Of a stretch of DNA of 64,000 nucleotides, positions 17,603 to 26,400 are shown piece after piece. A program made the translations under genes and the position numbers. The stretch lies in NCBI GenBank assembly GCA_035553855.1, contig DATMJO010000022.1, positions 1 through 64,000 on the forward strand, written 5' to 3'. The number at the start of each line of letters is the position of its first letter. Position 1 is the first letter of the stretch. Below the pieces are notes generated by a model. The model worked only from the letters and a program-made list of their open reading frames with translations. It made no database searches and was not told the origin of the DNA. This DNA is from JBBDYQ01 sp035553855. Its GTDB lineage: Bacteria > Actinomycetota > Thermoleophilia > Solirubrobacterales > Thermoleophilaceae.

Positions 17603-18570
17603 GAGATCGACTGCTGGTACAGCGTGAAGCCGATGCCCGCGCACACCGCGGCGATGATCCAGAAGCGGAGGATGATCTTCGTCTCCGACCAGGCCATCAG
17701 CTCGAAGTGGTGGTGGAGCGGCGCCATCAGGAAGACCCGGCGGCGGAAGCGCTGGAACGCCACGACCTGGATCAGCACCGACAGGGCCTCGATCACGAAG
17801 ATGCCGCCGATCACGATCAGCAGGACCTCCGTCTTCGTCACGACGGCCAGCGCCGCGATCGCCCCGCCGAGGCCGAGCGACCCCGTGTCGCCCATGAAGA
17901 TCGACGCGGGGAACGAGTTGAACCAGAGGAAGCCGATGCAGGCGCCGACGAAGCAGGCGCACAGCAGCGCGAGATCCTGCTGCCCCGTGGCGATGAAGGT
18001 CATGGCCGTGTAGGCGAGCAGCACGATCGCGGCGCACCCGGCGGCGAGCCCGTCGAGGCCGTCGGTCAGGTTCACCCCGTTCGAGGCCCCGGCGAGCACG
18101 AGGAAGATCAGGACCGGATAGAGGTAGCCCAGGTCGATCGTCAGGTCCCACGTGCGGATGCGGAGCGCCTCGGACAGCCCGACGTGCTCGGTCGCGACGT
18201 ACCAGAGCGCGAGCGCGATCAGCACCTGGGCGAGCAGCTTGTGGCGGCCCGACACGCCGAGCGAGCGCCTCTTCGTGATCTTCGCCCAGTCGTCGGCGAA
18301 GCCGAGCCCGGCGCTCGCCAGCGCGGTCCCGAGGACCGCCAGGCTCGCGGCGTCGTAGTCGCCGAGGATCAGGAACGGCACGGCGACCGCGACGAACATG
18401 ATGAGCCCGCCCATCGTCGGCGTGCCCGCCTTCGTGTGGTGGCCCTCCGGGCCGTCCTCGCGGATGTGCTGGCCGAACTCCTTCTCCCGCAGGAAGTCGA
18501 TGAACTTCGGACCCAGAAAGATGCAGAGGAGCATCGAGGCGAGGCCCGCGATGAGGATCTCCCCGAGCAT
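17599..18570 (-). CDS. mraY: Phospho-N-acetylmuramoyl-pentapeptide-transferase
   Basis: MraY makes lipid I by moving phospho-MurNAc-pentapeptide to undecaprenyl phosphate. The 323-residue polytopic protein shows all hallmark loops: EDGPEGHHTKAGTPTMGG, GFADDWAKITKRRSLG, NLTDGLDGLAAG, FMGDTGSLGLGG and the PLHHHFEL loop near the C-terminus. Gene order murF-mraY-murD is standard. The ATG at 18570 is three bases from the murF stop. Confidence 0.97.
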   Translation of the reverse strand: MLGEILIAGLASMLLCIFLGPKFIDFLREKEFGQHIREDGPEGHHTKAGTPTMGGLIMFVAVAVPFLILGDYDAASLAVLGTALASAGLGFADDWAKITKRRSLGVSGRHKLLAQVLIALALWYVATEHVGLSEALRIRTWDLTIDLGYLYPVLIFLVLAGASNGVNLTDGLDGLAAGCAAIVLLAYTAMTFIATGQQDLALLCACFVGACIGFLWFNSFPASIFMGDTGSLGLGGAIAALAVVTKTEVLLIVIGGIFVIEALSVLIQVVAFQRFRRRVFLMAPLHHHFELMAWSETKIILRFWIIAAVCAGIGFTLYQQSIS

Positions 18571-18573
18571 GGG

Positions 18574-19899
18574 CTACGCCAGGACCCGCTCGAGGCCTGC
18601 GGAGCGGGAGCCCTTCACGAGCACGCGGTCGCCTGGCTCGGCGATCTCCTGGAGCAGCGCGCCCGCCTCCTCGGGGCCGGCCACGGGGTAGGTCTCCCCG
18701 CCGAAGGCCTCGGCGATCGGGAGCGCGCCCTCGCCCACCGCGACCAGCAGGTCGATCCCGAGCTCCTGGGCGTGAGCCCCGATCTCACGGTGGAAGCGCT
18801 CCGCGTCGGGCCCCAGTTCCGCCATCTCGCCGAGGACCGCGACCCGCCGCTCCGCGGCGCTCCCGGCGAGGTGGTCGAGGGCCGCCCGCATCGACATCGG
18901 ATTGGCGTTGTAGCAGTCGTTCACGACCGTCACCCCGCCGGGCAACTCCACGACCTCGCCGCGGAGAGAGGAGAAGCGCACGTCCACCTCGCCCTCGGGC
19001 CGGACGCCGAGGCAGAGCGCGGCGCCGACTGCGGCGAGCATGTTCTCGAGGTTGTGCGGCTCCGAGAAGCCTGGCCGGAGGACGAGCCGCTCGCCTCGGG
19101 CCCAGACCGTGGCCTCGCCGTCCTCGAACGAGGCCAGGCGGACGTCGCCGGCCTCGCCGAACGTGACCGTATCGAGGTCGTCGCGGAGGTGGGCGTCGAG
19201 CAGCGGCTCGGCGGCCGGCACGACACAGGAGGCCCCCGGCTCCAGGTCGCGGATCAGCTCGGCCTTTGCCGCGGCGACGCGCTCCACCGTCCCCAGGAGC
19301 TCGAGGTGGACGGGCCCGACGTTCACGATCACCCCCACGTCCGGCTCGGCGATCTCTACAAGCTCGGCGATCTGACCGGTCCCGCGCATCGCCATCTCGA
19401 GCACCAGCGCCTGCGCGCCGTCGGGCGCATCGAGAATCGAGAGCGGCAGCCCGATCTCGGTGTTCAGGTTCTCGCGGTTGGCGTGCACCGCGAGGTGCGG
19501 GGCGAGGAGCGAGGCGAGGATGTCCTTCGTCGAGGTCTTGCCGGTGGAGCCCGTCACGCCGACCACCGGGCAGCCGAGGTCGCGGCGCCGCTCGCGGGCG
19601 AGCGCCTGGAGCGCCGCGAGCGGGTCCGAAGCCGCGAGCACCGGCACCCCCGGGGAGGCGGCCGCTGCTGCTGCGGCGGCGTGACGCTCGGACACGAGGA
19701 CGCCCCAGGCGCCCCCGGCGAGCGCCGCGGGCGCGTACTCGCCCCCGTCGGCACGCGCCCCCGCGAGGCCGACGAACAGCCGGCCGGCGGCGGCGCGCGA
19801 GTCGATCGCGGCGCCCGCGGCGCCACTGCGGCCTTCGTCGCCGGCGACGAGGCGCGCGCCCGCGGCGAAGGCCACGCGGCCGGCGCTCCAGCCGTTCAT
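18574..19899 (-). CDS. murF: UDP-N-acetylmuramoyl-tripeptide--D-alanyl-D-alanine ligase
   Basis: MurF attaches D-Ala-D-Ala to complete the UDP-MurNAc-pentapeptide. The 441-residue protein has the N-terminal DSRAAAGRLFVGLAGARADG motif shared with MurE. The ATP loop is GVTGSTGKTSTKDI, followed by EMAMRGTGQIAELV and VNDCYNANPMSMRAAL. The C-terminal block is VKGSRSAGLERV. Start at ATG 19899, overlapping the murE stop by 4 nt. The reading frame continues far upstream over murE but without homology. Confidence 0.96.
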   Translation of the reverse strand: MNGWSAGRVAFAAGARLVAGDEGRSGAAGAAIDSRAAAGRLFVGLAGARADGGEYAPAALAGGAWGVLVSERHAAAAAAAASPGVPVLAASDPLAALQALARERRRDLGCPVVGVTGSTGKTSTKDILASLLAPHLAVHANRENLNTEIGLPLSILDAPDGAQALVLEMAMRGTGQIAELVEIAEPDVGVIVNVGPVHLELLGTVERVAAAKAELIRDLEPGASCVVPAAEPLLDAHLRDDLDTVTFGEAGDVRLASFEDGEATVWARGERLVLRPGFSEPHNLENMLAAVGAALCLGVRPEGEVDVRFSSLRGEVVELPGGVTVVNDCYNANPMSMRAALDHLAGSAAERRVAVLGEMAELGPDAERFHREIGAHAQELGIDLLVAVGEGALPIAEAFGGETYPVAGPEEAGALLQEIAEPGDRVLVKGSRSAGLERVLA

Positions 19900-21311
19900 C
19901 GCGCCGCCCCTGCGACGAGCGCCTCGCGCGCCACCTGCACGTCGTCGAATGGCTCCTTGCGCCCGTCCGCGAACTCCTGGCCCTGCTCGTGCCCCTTGCC
20001 CGCGATCAGGACGACGTCGCCCGGCTCGGCGCCGCCGATCGCGAGCCGGATCGCGGCTCGGCGGTCGGCGTCGTGCTCGACGTCGCCCGCGCCCTCGAGG
20101 ATCTCCGCGATGATCGCCTCCGGCTCCTCCGAGCGCGGGTTGTCGGAGGTCACGATCACGCGGTCGGCCAGGCGGGACGCCACCTCGCCCATCAGCGGGC
20201 GCTTGCCGCGGTCGCGGTCGCCGCCCGCGCCGAACACGACATGTACACGGCCTGCCGTCAGCTCGCGGGCGGCACGGAGGACGTTCTCGAGCGAGTCGGG
20301 CGTGTGGGCGTAGTCGACCAGCACCGCGAAGCCCTGGCCTTCGTCCACCGGCTCGAGCCGGCCCGGGACGCGCGGGACGTCCGCGAGCGCCGCGGCGATC
20401 TCGTCCCAGCCGGCGCCTAGCTCGCGGGCGGACGCGACGGCCGCGAGCGCGTTGAGGACGTTGAAGCGTCCCGGGAGGCGCGTCGCGAGCTCCCGCTCGC
20501 CGTCGGGCGCGACGCAGGTGAAGCGCGCGCCCGCCGCGTCGAAGCGCACCTCCGTGGCGCGGTAGGAGGCGTCCGAGTCGATGCCGTAGGTGATCGCCTC
20601 GCGTCCCTCGACGAGGCGGGCGCCGTAGGGGTCGTCGGCATTGATGATCGCGGCGCCGTCGCCCTCCTCGAACAGCCTCGCCTTGGCGCGGAAGTAGTGC
20701 TCCATCGTCTCGTGGAAGTCGAGGTGGTCCTGCGTGAGGTTGGTGAACACGCGCGCGGTGAAGCGGATGCCGCGCGCGCGGCCCAGCTCGAGCGCGTGGG
20801 ACGAGACCTCCATCACGCACGCCCGGTCGCCCGCCTCGAGCATCCGGCGGAAGAGCGCCTGGATGTCGAGCGCCTCGGGCGTCGTCCGCTCGACCGGCTC
20901 CTCGCTCCCGCCCACGACCTGGGCGACGGTGCCGAGCAGGCCCGTGCGCGTGCCGGCGGCCTCCAGCAGCGCGCGCGTGATGTGCGCCGTCGTCGTCTTC
21001 CCGTTCGTGCCGGTGATCCCGACCACCTCGAGGCGCGCGCTCGGATCGCCGTGGAAACGGGCCGCCGCCGGTCCCATGGCGGCGCGCGCGTCGGGAACCA
21101 CGACCTCGGGGACGCCGAGGCCGAGCGGGCGCTCGCAGACGAGCGCGACGGCCCCGCGCGAGACCGCGTCCGGCGCGAAGTCGTGGCCGTCCGCGCGGAA
21201 GCCCGGTACGCAGAAGAAGAGGGTTCCGGGGGCCACGCGATCGCTCGCGTAGGCGAGGCCGCTCACCTCGACCTCGGGGGCCCCGTTCCCCATGAGATCG
21301 CGCAGGGTCAT
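19896..21311 (-). CDS. murE: UDP-N-acetylmuramoyl-L-alanyl-D-glutamate--2,6-diaminopimelate ligase
   Basis: MurE adds the third stem residue. The 471-residue protein has the ATP loop ITGTNGKTTTAHI. The substrate-selecting motif at residues 390-393 is DNPR, which marks enzymes that use meso-diaminopimelate rather than lysine, so the peptidoglycan is predicted to be meso-DAP type. FTNLTQDHLDFH and YAHTPDSLENVL are also family blocks. The ATG at 21311 is 36 bp from the divergent copper-protein gene, so murE must be transcribed from a promoter in or near this gap rather than from ftsI. Confidence 0.97.
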   Translation of the reverse strand: MTLRDLMGNGAPEVEVSGLAYASDRVAPGTLFFCVPGFRADGHDFAPDAVSRGAVALVCERPLGLGVPEVVVPDARAAMGPAAARFHGDPSARLEVVGITGTNGKTTTAHITRALLEAAGTRTGLLGTVAQVVGGSEEPVERTTPEALDIQALFRRMLEAGDRACVMEVSSHALELGRARGIRFTARVFTNLTQDHLDFHETMEHYFRAKARLFEEGDGAAIINADDPYGARLVEGREAITYGIDSDASYRATEVRFDAAGARFTCVAPDGERELATRLPGRFNVLNALAAVASARELGAGWDEIAAALADVPRVPGRLEPVDEGQGFAVLVDYAHTPDSLENVLRAARELTAGRVHVVFGAGGDRDRGKRPLMGEVASRLADRVIVTSDNPRSEEPEAIIAEILEGAGDVEHDADRRAAIRLAIGGAEPGDVVLIAGKGHEQGQEFADGRKEPFDDVQVAREALVAGAAR

Positions 21312-21347
21312 GGACCGGCGCCAGTGTAGAGCGCGACCAGGTCGCGG

Positions 21348-23147
21348 TTGCCGAAGCGCGACGCGACCTGTACAACCCGATGCGTGAGGGGCGCTCGCAC
21401 GATCACGGTCGCCGCGCTGGCCGCGGCCCTGGCGGGCTCCGGGCCCGCGCAGGCGCAGGAGGCGCCGCCCGGCGTGGAGGCCGGCTTCGCCGCGCCCGGG
21501 GCGTCCTCGCGACCGTGCGCGGACAGGACCTACGCCGACTGCCGGCGCCTGCGCTTCTCGTACGGGCCCATCCACGTGACGCCCGGCAACAACGCCCAGC
21601 TGATCGGGCCGGTCACGATCGAGAAGCCGGCCTACGACGGCTACATCCTCAACATGCGGGCCAACCTCGTGCGGGCGGACGGCAGCGTCCCCAACGTGGA
21701 CATCCTGCATCTCCACCACGCCGTCTGGGCCTCGATACCGCAGTACGGCTCCGGGCTCCCGTTCTTCGCTGCGGGCGAGGAGAAGACGGTCCTGGGCGGC
21801 GCGCCCGGCTACGGGATGGCCGTGAGGCGCGGCGACACCTGGATCCTCAACTACATGCTGCACAACCTGATCACGACGCCCGAGAACGTCTGGGTCACCT
21901 ACGACATCGAGTACGTGCCCAAGGCATCCGCCGAGGCGGCCGGAATCAAGCGCGTGGTCCCGATCTGGCTCGACGTCCGCAACGACCGCGGCTTCTACCC
22001 CGTGTTCAACGTCCAGAAGGGCCACGGCCGGGTGAACCCCGAGACCGGGACGCGCGAGTGCCACTTCCCGCGCGACACCTGCGCGCCCTTCGACCCGTGG
22101 GGCCGCAAGCAGGAGGGCAACGGGGTCGGCTGGGAGTGGAAGGTCCCCGAGCGCTTCGCGGGGACGCTCGTCGGGATGGGCGGGCACCTGCACCCCGGCG
22201 GGCTGCGCGACGAGGTCGACGTCGTGCGCAACGTCGGCGGCGAGGACCGCGTGCGGCGGATCTTCAACTCGGAGGCGGTCTACTACGACCCGAACGGGCC
22301 GGTCTCATGGGACATGTCGATGACGGTCACCAAGCCCGGCTGGCGCGTGCGCATCGAGCCCGGCGACCGTATTCGCCTGAACGCCGTCTACGAGACCGAC
22401 AAGGCGAGCTGGTACGAGGGGATGGGGATCGTGATGGGCTTCGTCGCGCCGGACGACGCGAGCGGCGTCGACCCCTTCGAGACGGTGCGGACGCGCGTGC
22501 GTGTCAAGCGCCCGATCAGGCGGCGCAAGGCCTCCCGGAGGCGCGGCTCGGCCCCGCGCGGCGCGTCGCCCTCGCGGGCGCGGAAACGGCCGGCGCCCCG
22601 CGCTCGGGCGCGCCGCCGCACCCGCTACCGCTGGGTGTACCGCTGGGTGGACCGGCCGGTCCCGATCGACACGAGCGGCGTGGTCACGCACGGTCATCTC
22701 CCCGAGAACGACAACCACGGCGGGGAGGGTGAGCGCCCGCTGCCCTCGAAGAGCGGCCGCATCGCGACCGACGTGACGATCGCGGGCTTCCAGTACTTCC
22801 CGGGCGACCTCTCGCGCGTCTCCGACGAGGGGATCCCGCTGGTGCGCCGCAACAGCACGCTCACGTTCCGCAACGCGGACGCGGCGGGGTCGGTCTGGCA
22901 CACCATCACGACCTGCCGCCCGCCCTGCACGGGCCGCACCGGCATCTCCTATCCGCTCGCGGACTCCGACAACCCGCTCGACTCGCTCGAGCTGGGCTAC
23001 GGCTACCCCGCGGACATGCAGCCGACCGCGCAGACCTCCACCTGGCGCGTGAAGCCCGCCGAGGCCGGGCTCGCGAGCGGCGAGACCTACACGTACTTCT
23101 GCCGCGTCCATCCCTTCATGCGCGGCGCCTTCAAGGTCGTCGAGTAG
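21348..23147 (+). CDS. Secreted copper protein: PHM-like N-terminal region, Arg-rich linker, C-terminal cupredoxin
   Basis: The 599-residue protein has a signal peptide (TITVAALAAALAGSGPAQA) if read from ATG 21348 or from GTG 21384. The body up to about residue 365 has His-rich patches: NVDILHLHHAVW, NYMLHN and GMGGHLHPGG. These resemble the split copper sites of peptidylglycine/dopamine monooxygenases; that match is inference. A strongly basic linker (about 375-430) follows. The C-terminal 140 residues form a cupredoxin with type-1 copper ligands in VWHTIT and YFCRVHPFM (His, Cys, His, Met). Probable role: extracellular copper redox or oxygenation chemistry. It is the only plus-strand gene between mraZ and murE, dividing ftsI from murE. 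Confidence 0.75.
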   Translation: MPKRDATCTTRCVRGARTITVAALAAALAGSGPAQAQEAPPGVEAGFAAPGASSRPCADRTYADCRRLRFSYGPIHVTPGNNAQLIGPVTIEKPAYDGYILNMRANLVRADGSVPNVDILHLHHAVWASIPQYGSGLPFFAAGEEKTVLGGAPGYGMAVRRGDTWILNYMLHNLITTPENVWVTYDIEYVPKASAEAAGIKRVVPIWLDVRNDRGFYPVFNVQKGHGRVNPETGTRECHFPRDTCAPFDPWGRKQEGNGVGWEWKVPERFAGTLVGMGGHLHPGGLRDEVDVVRNVGGEDRVRRIFNSEAVYYDPNGPVSWDMSMTVTKPGWRVRIEPGDRIRLNAVYETDKASWYEGMGIVMGFVAPDDASGVDPFETVRTRVRVKRPIRRRKASRRRGSAPRGASPSRARKRPAPRARARRRTRYRWVYRWVDRPVPIDTSGVVTHGHLPENDNHGGEGERPLPSKSGRIATDVTIAGFQYFPGDLSRVSDEGIPLVRRNSTLTFRNADAAGSVWHTITTCRPPCTGRTGISYPLADSDNPLDSLELGYGYPADMQPTAQTSTWRVKPAEAGLASGETYTYFCRVHPFMRGAFKVVE

Positions 23148-23148
23148 C

Positions 23149-24792
23149 TCAGCGCGGCGGAATCCGCATGTACGGCAGAGCGAACGAGACGATCTTCTCG
23201 AACGCCGGCGCCGCCACGACGCCGCCGTAGATCGCGCCCTGCGGCTCGTCGACCATGACGGCCACGAGCAAACGCGGGTCCTCGGCCGGCGCGAAGCCGA
23301 TGAACGAGGCCACGTACTTCGAGTCCGAGTAGGTGCCCGTCTCCGGATCGACCTTCTCCGCCGTTCCCGTCTTGCCCGCCAGGGTGTAGCCCTCGACGGC
23401 CGCCTCCTCGGCGGTGCCGCCCGTGGCGAGCACTCCCTCGAGCATCTTGGAGACCTGCTCCGCGCTCGCGGCGGCGAGAACCCGGCGGGGCGGCCTGCCG
23501 CGGCCCGCCACGATCCGCGGCGGGTGGAGGATCCCGCGGTTCGCGATGGCCGAGTACGCGGCCGCCATCTGCATCGGCGTCACCGCGATGCCCTGCCCGA
23601 TCGGCAGGTTGCCCATCGACGAGCCCGAGTAGTCCTCCGGGTCGAGCACGATGCCGCTGCCCTCGCCGGGCAGCCCGACGCCCGTCGGCTTGCCGAAGCC
23701 GAAGCGCCGGACCCAGTCGTCGAAGCGCTCCTTGCCGAGCAGCAGCCCGATCTTCACCGAGCCGACGTTCGAGGACTGCGCGAGTATCTCGGATACGGTG
23801 AGATTGAGGCCGCCACGGTCGTGTGCCTCCCCGATGGTCCTGTCGGCCACCTGGATCTGAGGCGGCAGGTCGAAGCGGCTCGAGGGAGTCACGAGCCGCT
23901 GGCTCAGCGCTCCGGCGACCGTGAACGCCTTGAAGGTGGAGCCGGGCTCGTAGGTGGCCTCGATCGCGCGGTTCTGGCGGGCGTACTCGGGCGCTCCCCC
24001 GATGTCGTTGGCGTCCACGCGGGGCCAGTTCGCGAGGGCGAGCACCTCTCCGTTGCGCGGATCGAGAACGACGGCGGTCGCGCCCTTCGGGCGGTAGGTC
24101 GCGCCGACGTCCGCCAGCACCGCCTCGGTGCGCTCCTGGATCGCCGAGTCGATGGTGAGCCGCAGGTCCTCGCCGGGCTGGGCGCGCTCGATCTGGACGA
24201 GGCTGACGGGCTTGCCGAGCGCGTCCTTGACGATCCGGCTCTTTCCGTCGGAGCCGCGCAGGGTCTCGTCGTGCGCGTGCTCGAGCCCCGAGAGGCCCTT
24301 GTTGTCGGTGCCGACGAAGCCGAGGACCTGGGAGGCGAAAAAGCCCTGCGGGTAGCGCCGGATCGGCTCGACCACCGTGCCGATCCCCTCGACCTCGAGC
24401 GCCTCTATCTCCTCGCCGCGCCGAGAGTCGAGCTTGCGGGCGAGGTACACGAAGCCGGTGTCGCGATCCGCGAGCTTCTCGAGGACCTCCGCCTCGGGCA
24501 CGCCGAGCAGGGGCGCGAGCCTGCGGGCGAGAGGCACCGGCTGCTTGATCAGGAAGGGGTTCGCGTAGACGGTGATCGCGTCCTCCGACACCGCGAGCTC
24601 CACGCCGTGGCGGTCGGTGATCACCCCGCGCCGCGCGGGCGCCGTGATCTCCTCCTCCTGCTGTGTGAGCGCGCGCTCCTTCAGATCGTCGGCGCGAACG
24701 GTCCCGAGCCAGGTGGCCCGGACGAGCACGAGAAGGAGGGAGAGGAGGACGAGCCCCCAGAGCATTCCGATGCGGCGCTCGACGAGCCGCAC
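23149..24792 (-). CDS. ftsI: Septal penicillin-binding protein (class B transpeptidase)
   Basis: FtsI/PbpB is the D,D-transpeptidase that partners FtsW at the septum. The 547-residue protein has an N-terminal membrane anchor (MLWGLVLLSLLLVLVRATW) and a dimerisation domain beginning RRGVITDRHGVELA. The transpeptidase motifs are SxxK as GSTFK (Ser285, Lys288), SxN as SSN, and KTG in LAGKTGTAEK. No PASTA domains are present. GTG start at 24792, three bases after the ftsL-like stop. It ends 1 bp from the convergent copper-protein gene. Confidence 0.96.
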   Translation of the reverse strand: MRLVERRIGMLWGLVLLSLLLVLVRATWLGTVRADDLKERALTQQEEEITAPARRGVITDRHGVELAVSEDAITVYANPFLIKQPVPLARRLAPLLGVPEAEVLEKLADRDTGFVYLARKLDSRRGEEIEALEVEGIGTVVEPIRRYPQGFFASQVLGFVGTDNKGLSGLEHAHDETLRGSDGKSRIVKDALGKPVSLVQIERAQPGEDLRLTIDSAIQERTEAVLADVGATYRPKGATAVVLDPRNGEVLALANWPRVDANDIGGAPEYARQNRAIEATYEPGSTFKAFTVAGALSQRLVTPSSRFDLPPQIQVADRTIGEAHDRGGLNLTVSEILAQSSNVGSVKIGLLLGKERFDDWVRRFGFGKPTGVGLPGEGSGIVLDPEDYSGSSMGNLPIGQGIAVTPMQMAAAYSAIANRGILHPPRIVAGRGRPPRRVLAAASAEQVSKMLEGVLATGGTAEEAAVEGYTLAGKTGTAEKVDPETGTYSDSKYVASFIGFAPAEDPRLLVAVMVDEPQGAIYGGVVAAPAFEKIVSFALPYMRIPPR

Positions 24793-24795
24793 CGG

Positions 24796-25455
24796 CTAGG
24801 GGATCCCCGGCGCCGGCGCGGCGCCACCTGCCTGCGGTGCGGGTGCCTGCTGCGCGACCGGCGCCGGCTGTGAGGGCTGCGCCGGCGCGGCGTCATGCGT
24901 GTGGGGTGGTGCAGGCGCCGGCTGCGCCGCCTGCGGCGCGGCCGCCTGCTCGGTGGGCGCGGCCGTCTGCGGCGCCGACACCGGCAGTGGCGCCGTCTCC
25001 GGCGCCTCGATGCGCTTGGCGGCCCGGCGCGCGTCCCGCCGAGGGCTCGCCTCGAGGTAGCGCACGTCGCCGGGGCGGGGAAGCACGAAGCCGAGCCGGC
25101 CTGCCGCGAGCTGGATCCGCTCGCTCGACGCGAGCTCGGCGACGCGCAGCCGCAGCTCGGCGTTCTCACGCCGGAGCTCGGCGGAGCGCTCCGAGGTGCT
25201 CGTGATCCCGCGATTCACCTGGAGCAGGCTGACGTTGAAGAAGACGACGCCGGTCAGGAGGAGGCCGATGCAGGCGATCCAGCCCCGCCCGCGGAGGAGA
25301 CGGTCGAGGACGCCGGCCCCGAGCGCCGAGGCCTGGCGGGCGGAGGGGTTGCGGGGGACGACGCGGAGGCGGCCGCGCGCCGGCTTGGCGACCGGCGCGC
25401 GGCGGGACGGTGCCCGGACGGGCACGCGGCGGCGTGCGGGTGCCGCGGCGGCCAT
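24796..25455 (-). CDS. ftsL: FtsL/FtsB-like septum protein with a Pro/Ala/Gln-rich tail
   Basis: Small bitopic divisome proteins between rsmH and ftsI are usually FtsL. This 219-residue protein has a basic cytoplasmic part (about 1-55) and one membrane helix (GWIACIGLLLTGVVFFNVSL). A short coiled coil then begins near SERSAELRRENAELRLRVAE. After residue 145 it turns into about 70 residues of Ala/Pro/Gln-rich low complexity outside the membrane, not part of typical FtsL. Position and topology support the call, while sequence alone would not distinguish FtsL from FtsB. Its ATG overlaps the rsmH stop by one base. Confidence 0.8.
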   Translation of the reverse strand: MAAAAPARRRVPVRAPSRRAPVAKPARGRLRVVPRNPSARQASALGAGVLDRLLRGRGWIACIGLLLTGVVFFNVSLLQVNRGITSTSERSAELRRENAELRLRVAELASSERIQLAAGRLGFVLPRPGDVRYLEASPRRDARRAAKRIEAPETAPLPVSAPQTAAPTEQAAAPQAAQPAPAPPHTHDAAPAQPSQPAPVAQQAPAPQAGGAAPAPGIP

Positions 25456-26399
25456 CAGGCGCTCGCTCCGAGCTTCACGGCGACGCGCAGCTTGCTCGAC
25501 TTCGAGCGGGGGTTCTGCGCCACCTCGCCCGCGCTCGGCATGACGGCGCGGCGCGTGAGGAGCAGCGCCTCGGGCTCGCGCCCGCACGCGCAGACCGGCA
25601 GGTCGGGCGGGCAGATGCAGCCGGTCGCCCTCGCCGTCATGAAGCGCTTGACCATGCGGTCCTCGAGCGAGTGGAAGGAGATCGCCGCGAGGCGCCCGCC
25701 CTCCGGCAGGAGCGCCCAGGCGGCGGGCAGCGCGCGCTCCAGCGCCGCGAGCTCGTCGTTGACCGCGATGCGGATCGCCTGGAAGGAGCGCTTGGCCGGA
25801 TGGCCGCCGGCGAAGCGGGCCGGGGCGGGGACGGCGTCGTGGATCGTCTCGGCGAGCTCCTGCGTGGTCTCGATCCGGGCCTTCCGCCTGCGGCGGACGA
25901 TCGCCTTCGCGATGCGGCCGGCGAAGCGCTCCTCACCGTACTCGCGCAGGAGGCGCGCGAGGCGCCGTTCGTCCCAGTCGTTCACGACCTCGCGCGCGTC
26001 CAGGTCCTGCGTGGGGTCCATCCGCATGTCGAGCGGGGCCTCGTACGAGTAGGAGAAGCCGCGCTCCCACTGGTCGATCTGCATGGAGGAGACGCCGAGA
26101 TCGAGGTAGACGATGTCGGCGCGGAAGCCGTCCGCCGCCAGATGCTCGAGCGCGCCGGCGAAATCGGCGCGTATGAAGCGGGTGTCGCACTCGAGATCGC
26201 GGGCGACCCGCTCGAAGCGCTCCTCCGCGGAGGGGTCGCGGTCGATGCAGACCAGCGATCCCGCCGTGCCGACCCGCTCGCCCACGAGGCTCGCATGACC
26301 GCCGCCGCCGAAGGTGCAGTCCACGGCCGTCTCCCCCACGGCCGGCGCCGTGAGCTCGATCAGCTCCGCCGCCAGAACGGGGACGTGGGTGCGGGTCAT
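25455..26399 (-). CDS. rsmH: 16S rRNA (cytosine(1402)-N(4))-methyltransferase
   Basis: RsmH (MraW) methylates C1402 in the ribosomal P site using S-adenosylmethionine. The 314-residue protein starts at ATG 26399 with MTRTHVPVLAAEL. The SAM-binding block is VDCTFGGGGHASLV. YLDLGVSSMQID, RGFSYSYEAPLDMRMD and FHSLEDRMVKRF are diagnostic. The family's C-terminal NPRSKSSKLR motif is present. It follows mraZ by one base, as in most dcw clusters. Confidence 0.97.
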   Translation of the reverse strand: MTRTHVPVLAAELIELTAPAVGETAVDCTFGGGGHASLVGERVGTAGSLVCIDRDPSAEERFERVARDLECDTRFIRADFAGALEHLAADGFRADIVYLDLGVSSMQIDQWERGFSYSYEAPLDMRMDPTQDLDAREVVNDWDERRLARLLREYGEERFAGRIAKAIVRRRRKARIETTQELAETIHDAVPAPARFAGGHPAKRSFQAIRIAVNDELAALERALPAAWALLPEGGRLAAISFHSLEDRMVKRFMTARATGCICPPDLPVCACGREPEALLLTRRAVMPSAGEVAQNPRSKSSKLRVAVKLGASA

Positions 26400-26400
26400 G

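Noticed and set aside
17707..20313. 868-residue open frame on the plus strand
   Set aside because: It is antisense to mraY, murF and murE, has an Arg/Glu/His/Asp-rich composition with no domains, and is a by-product of high GC.
21348..23147. Copper protein gene as a recent mobile insertion
   Set aside because: No repeats, transposase or composition change flank it, so only the gene order is unusual.
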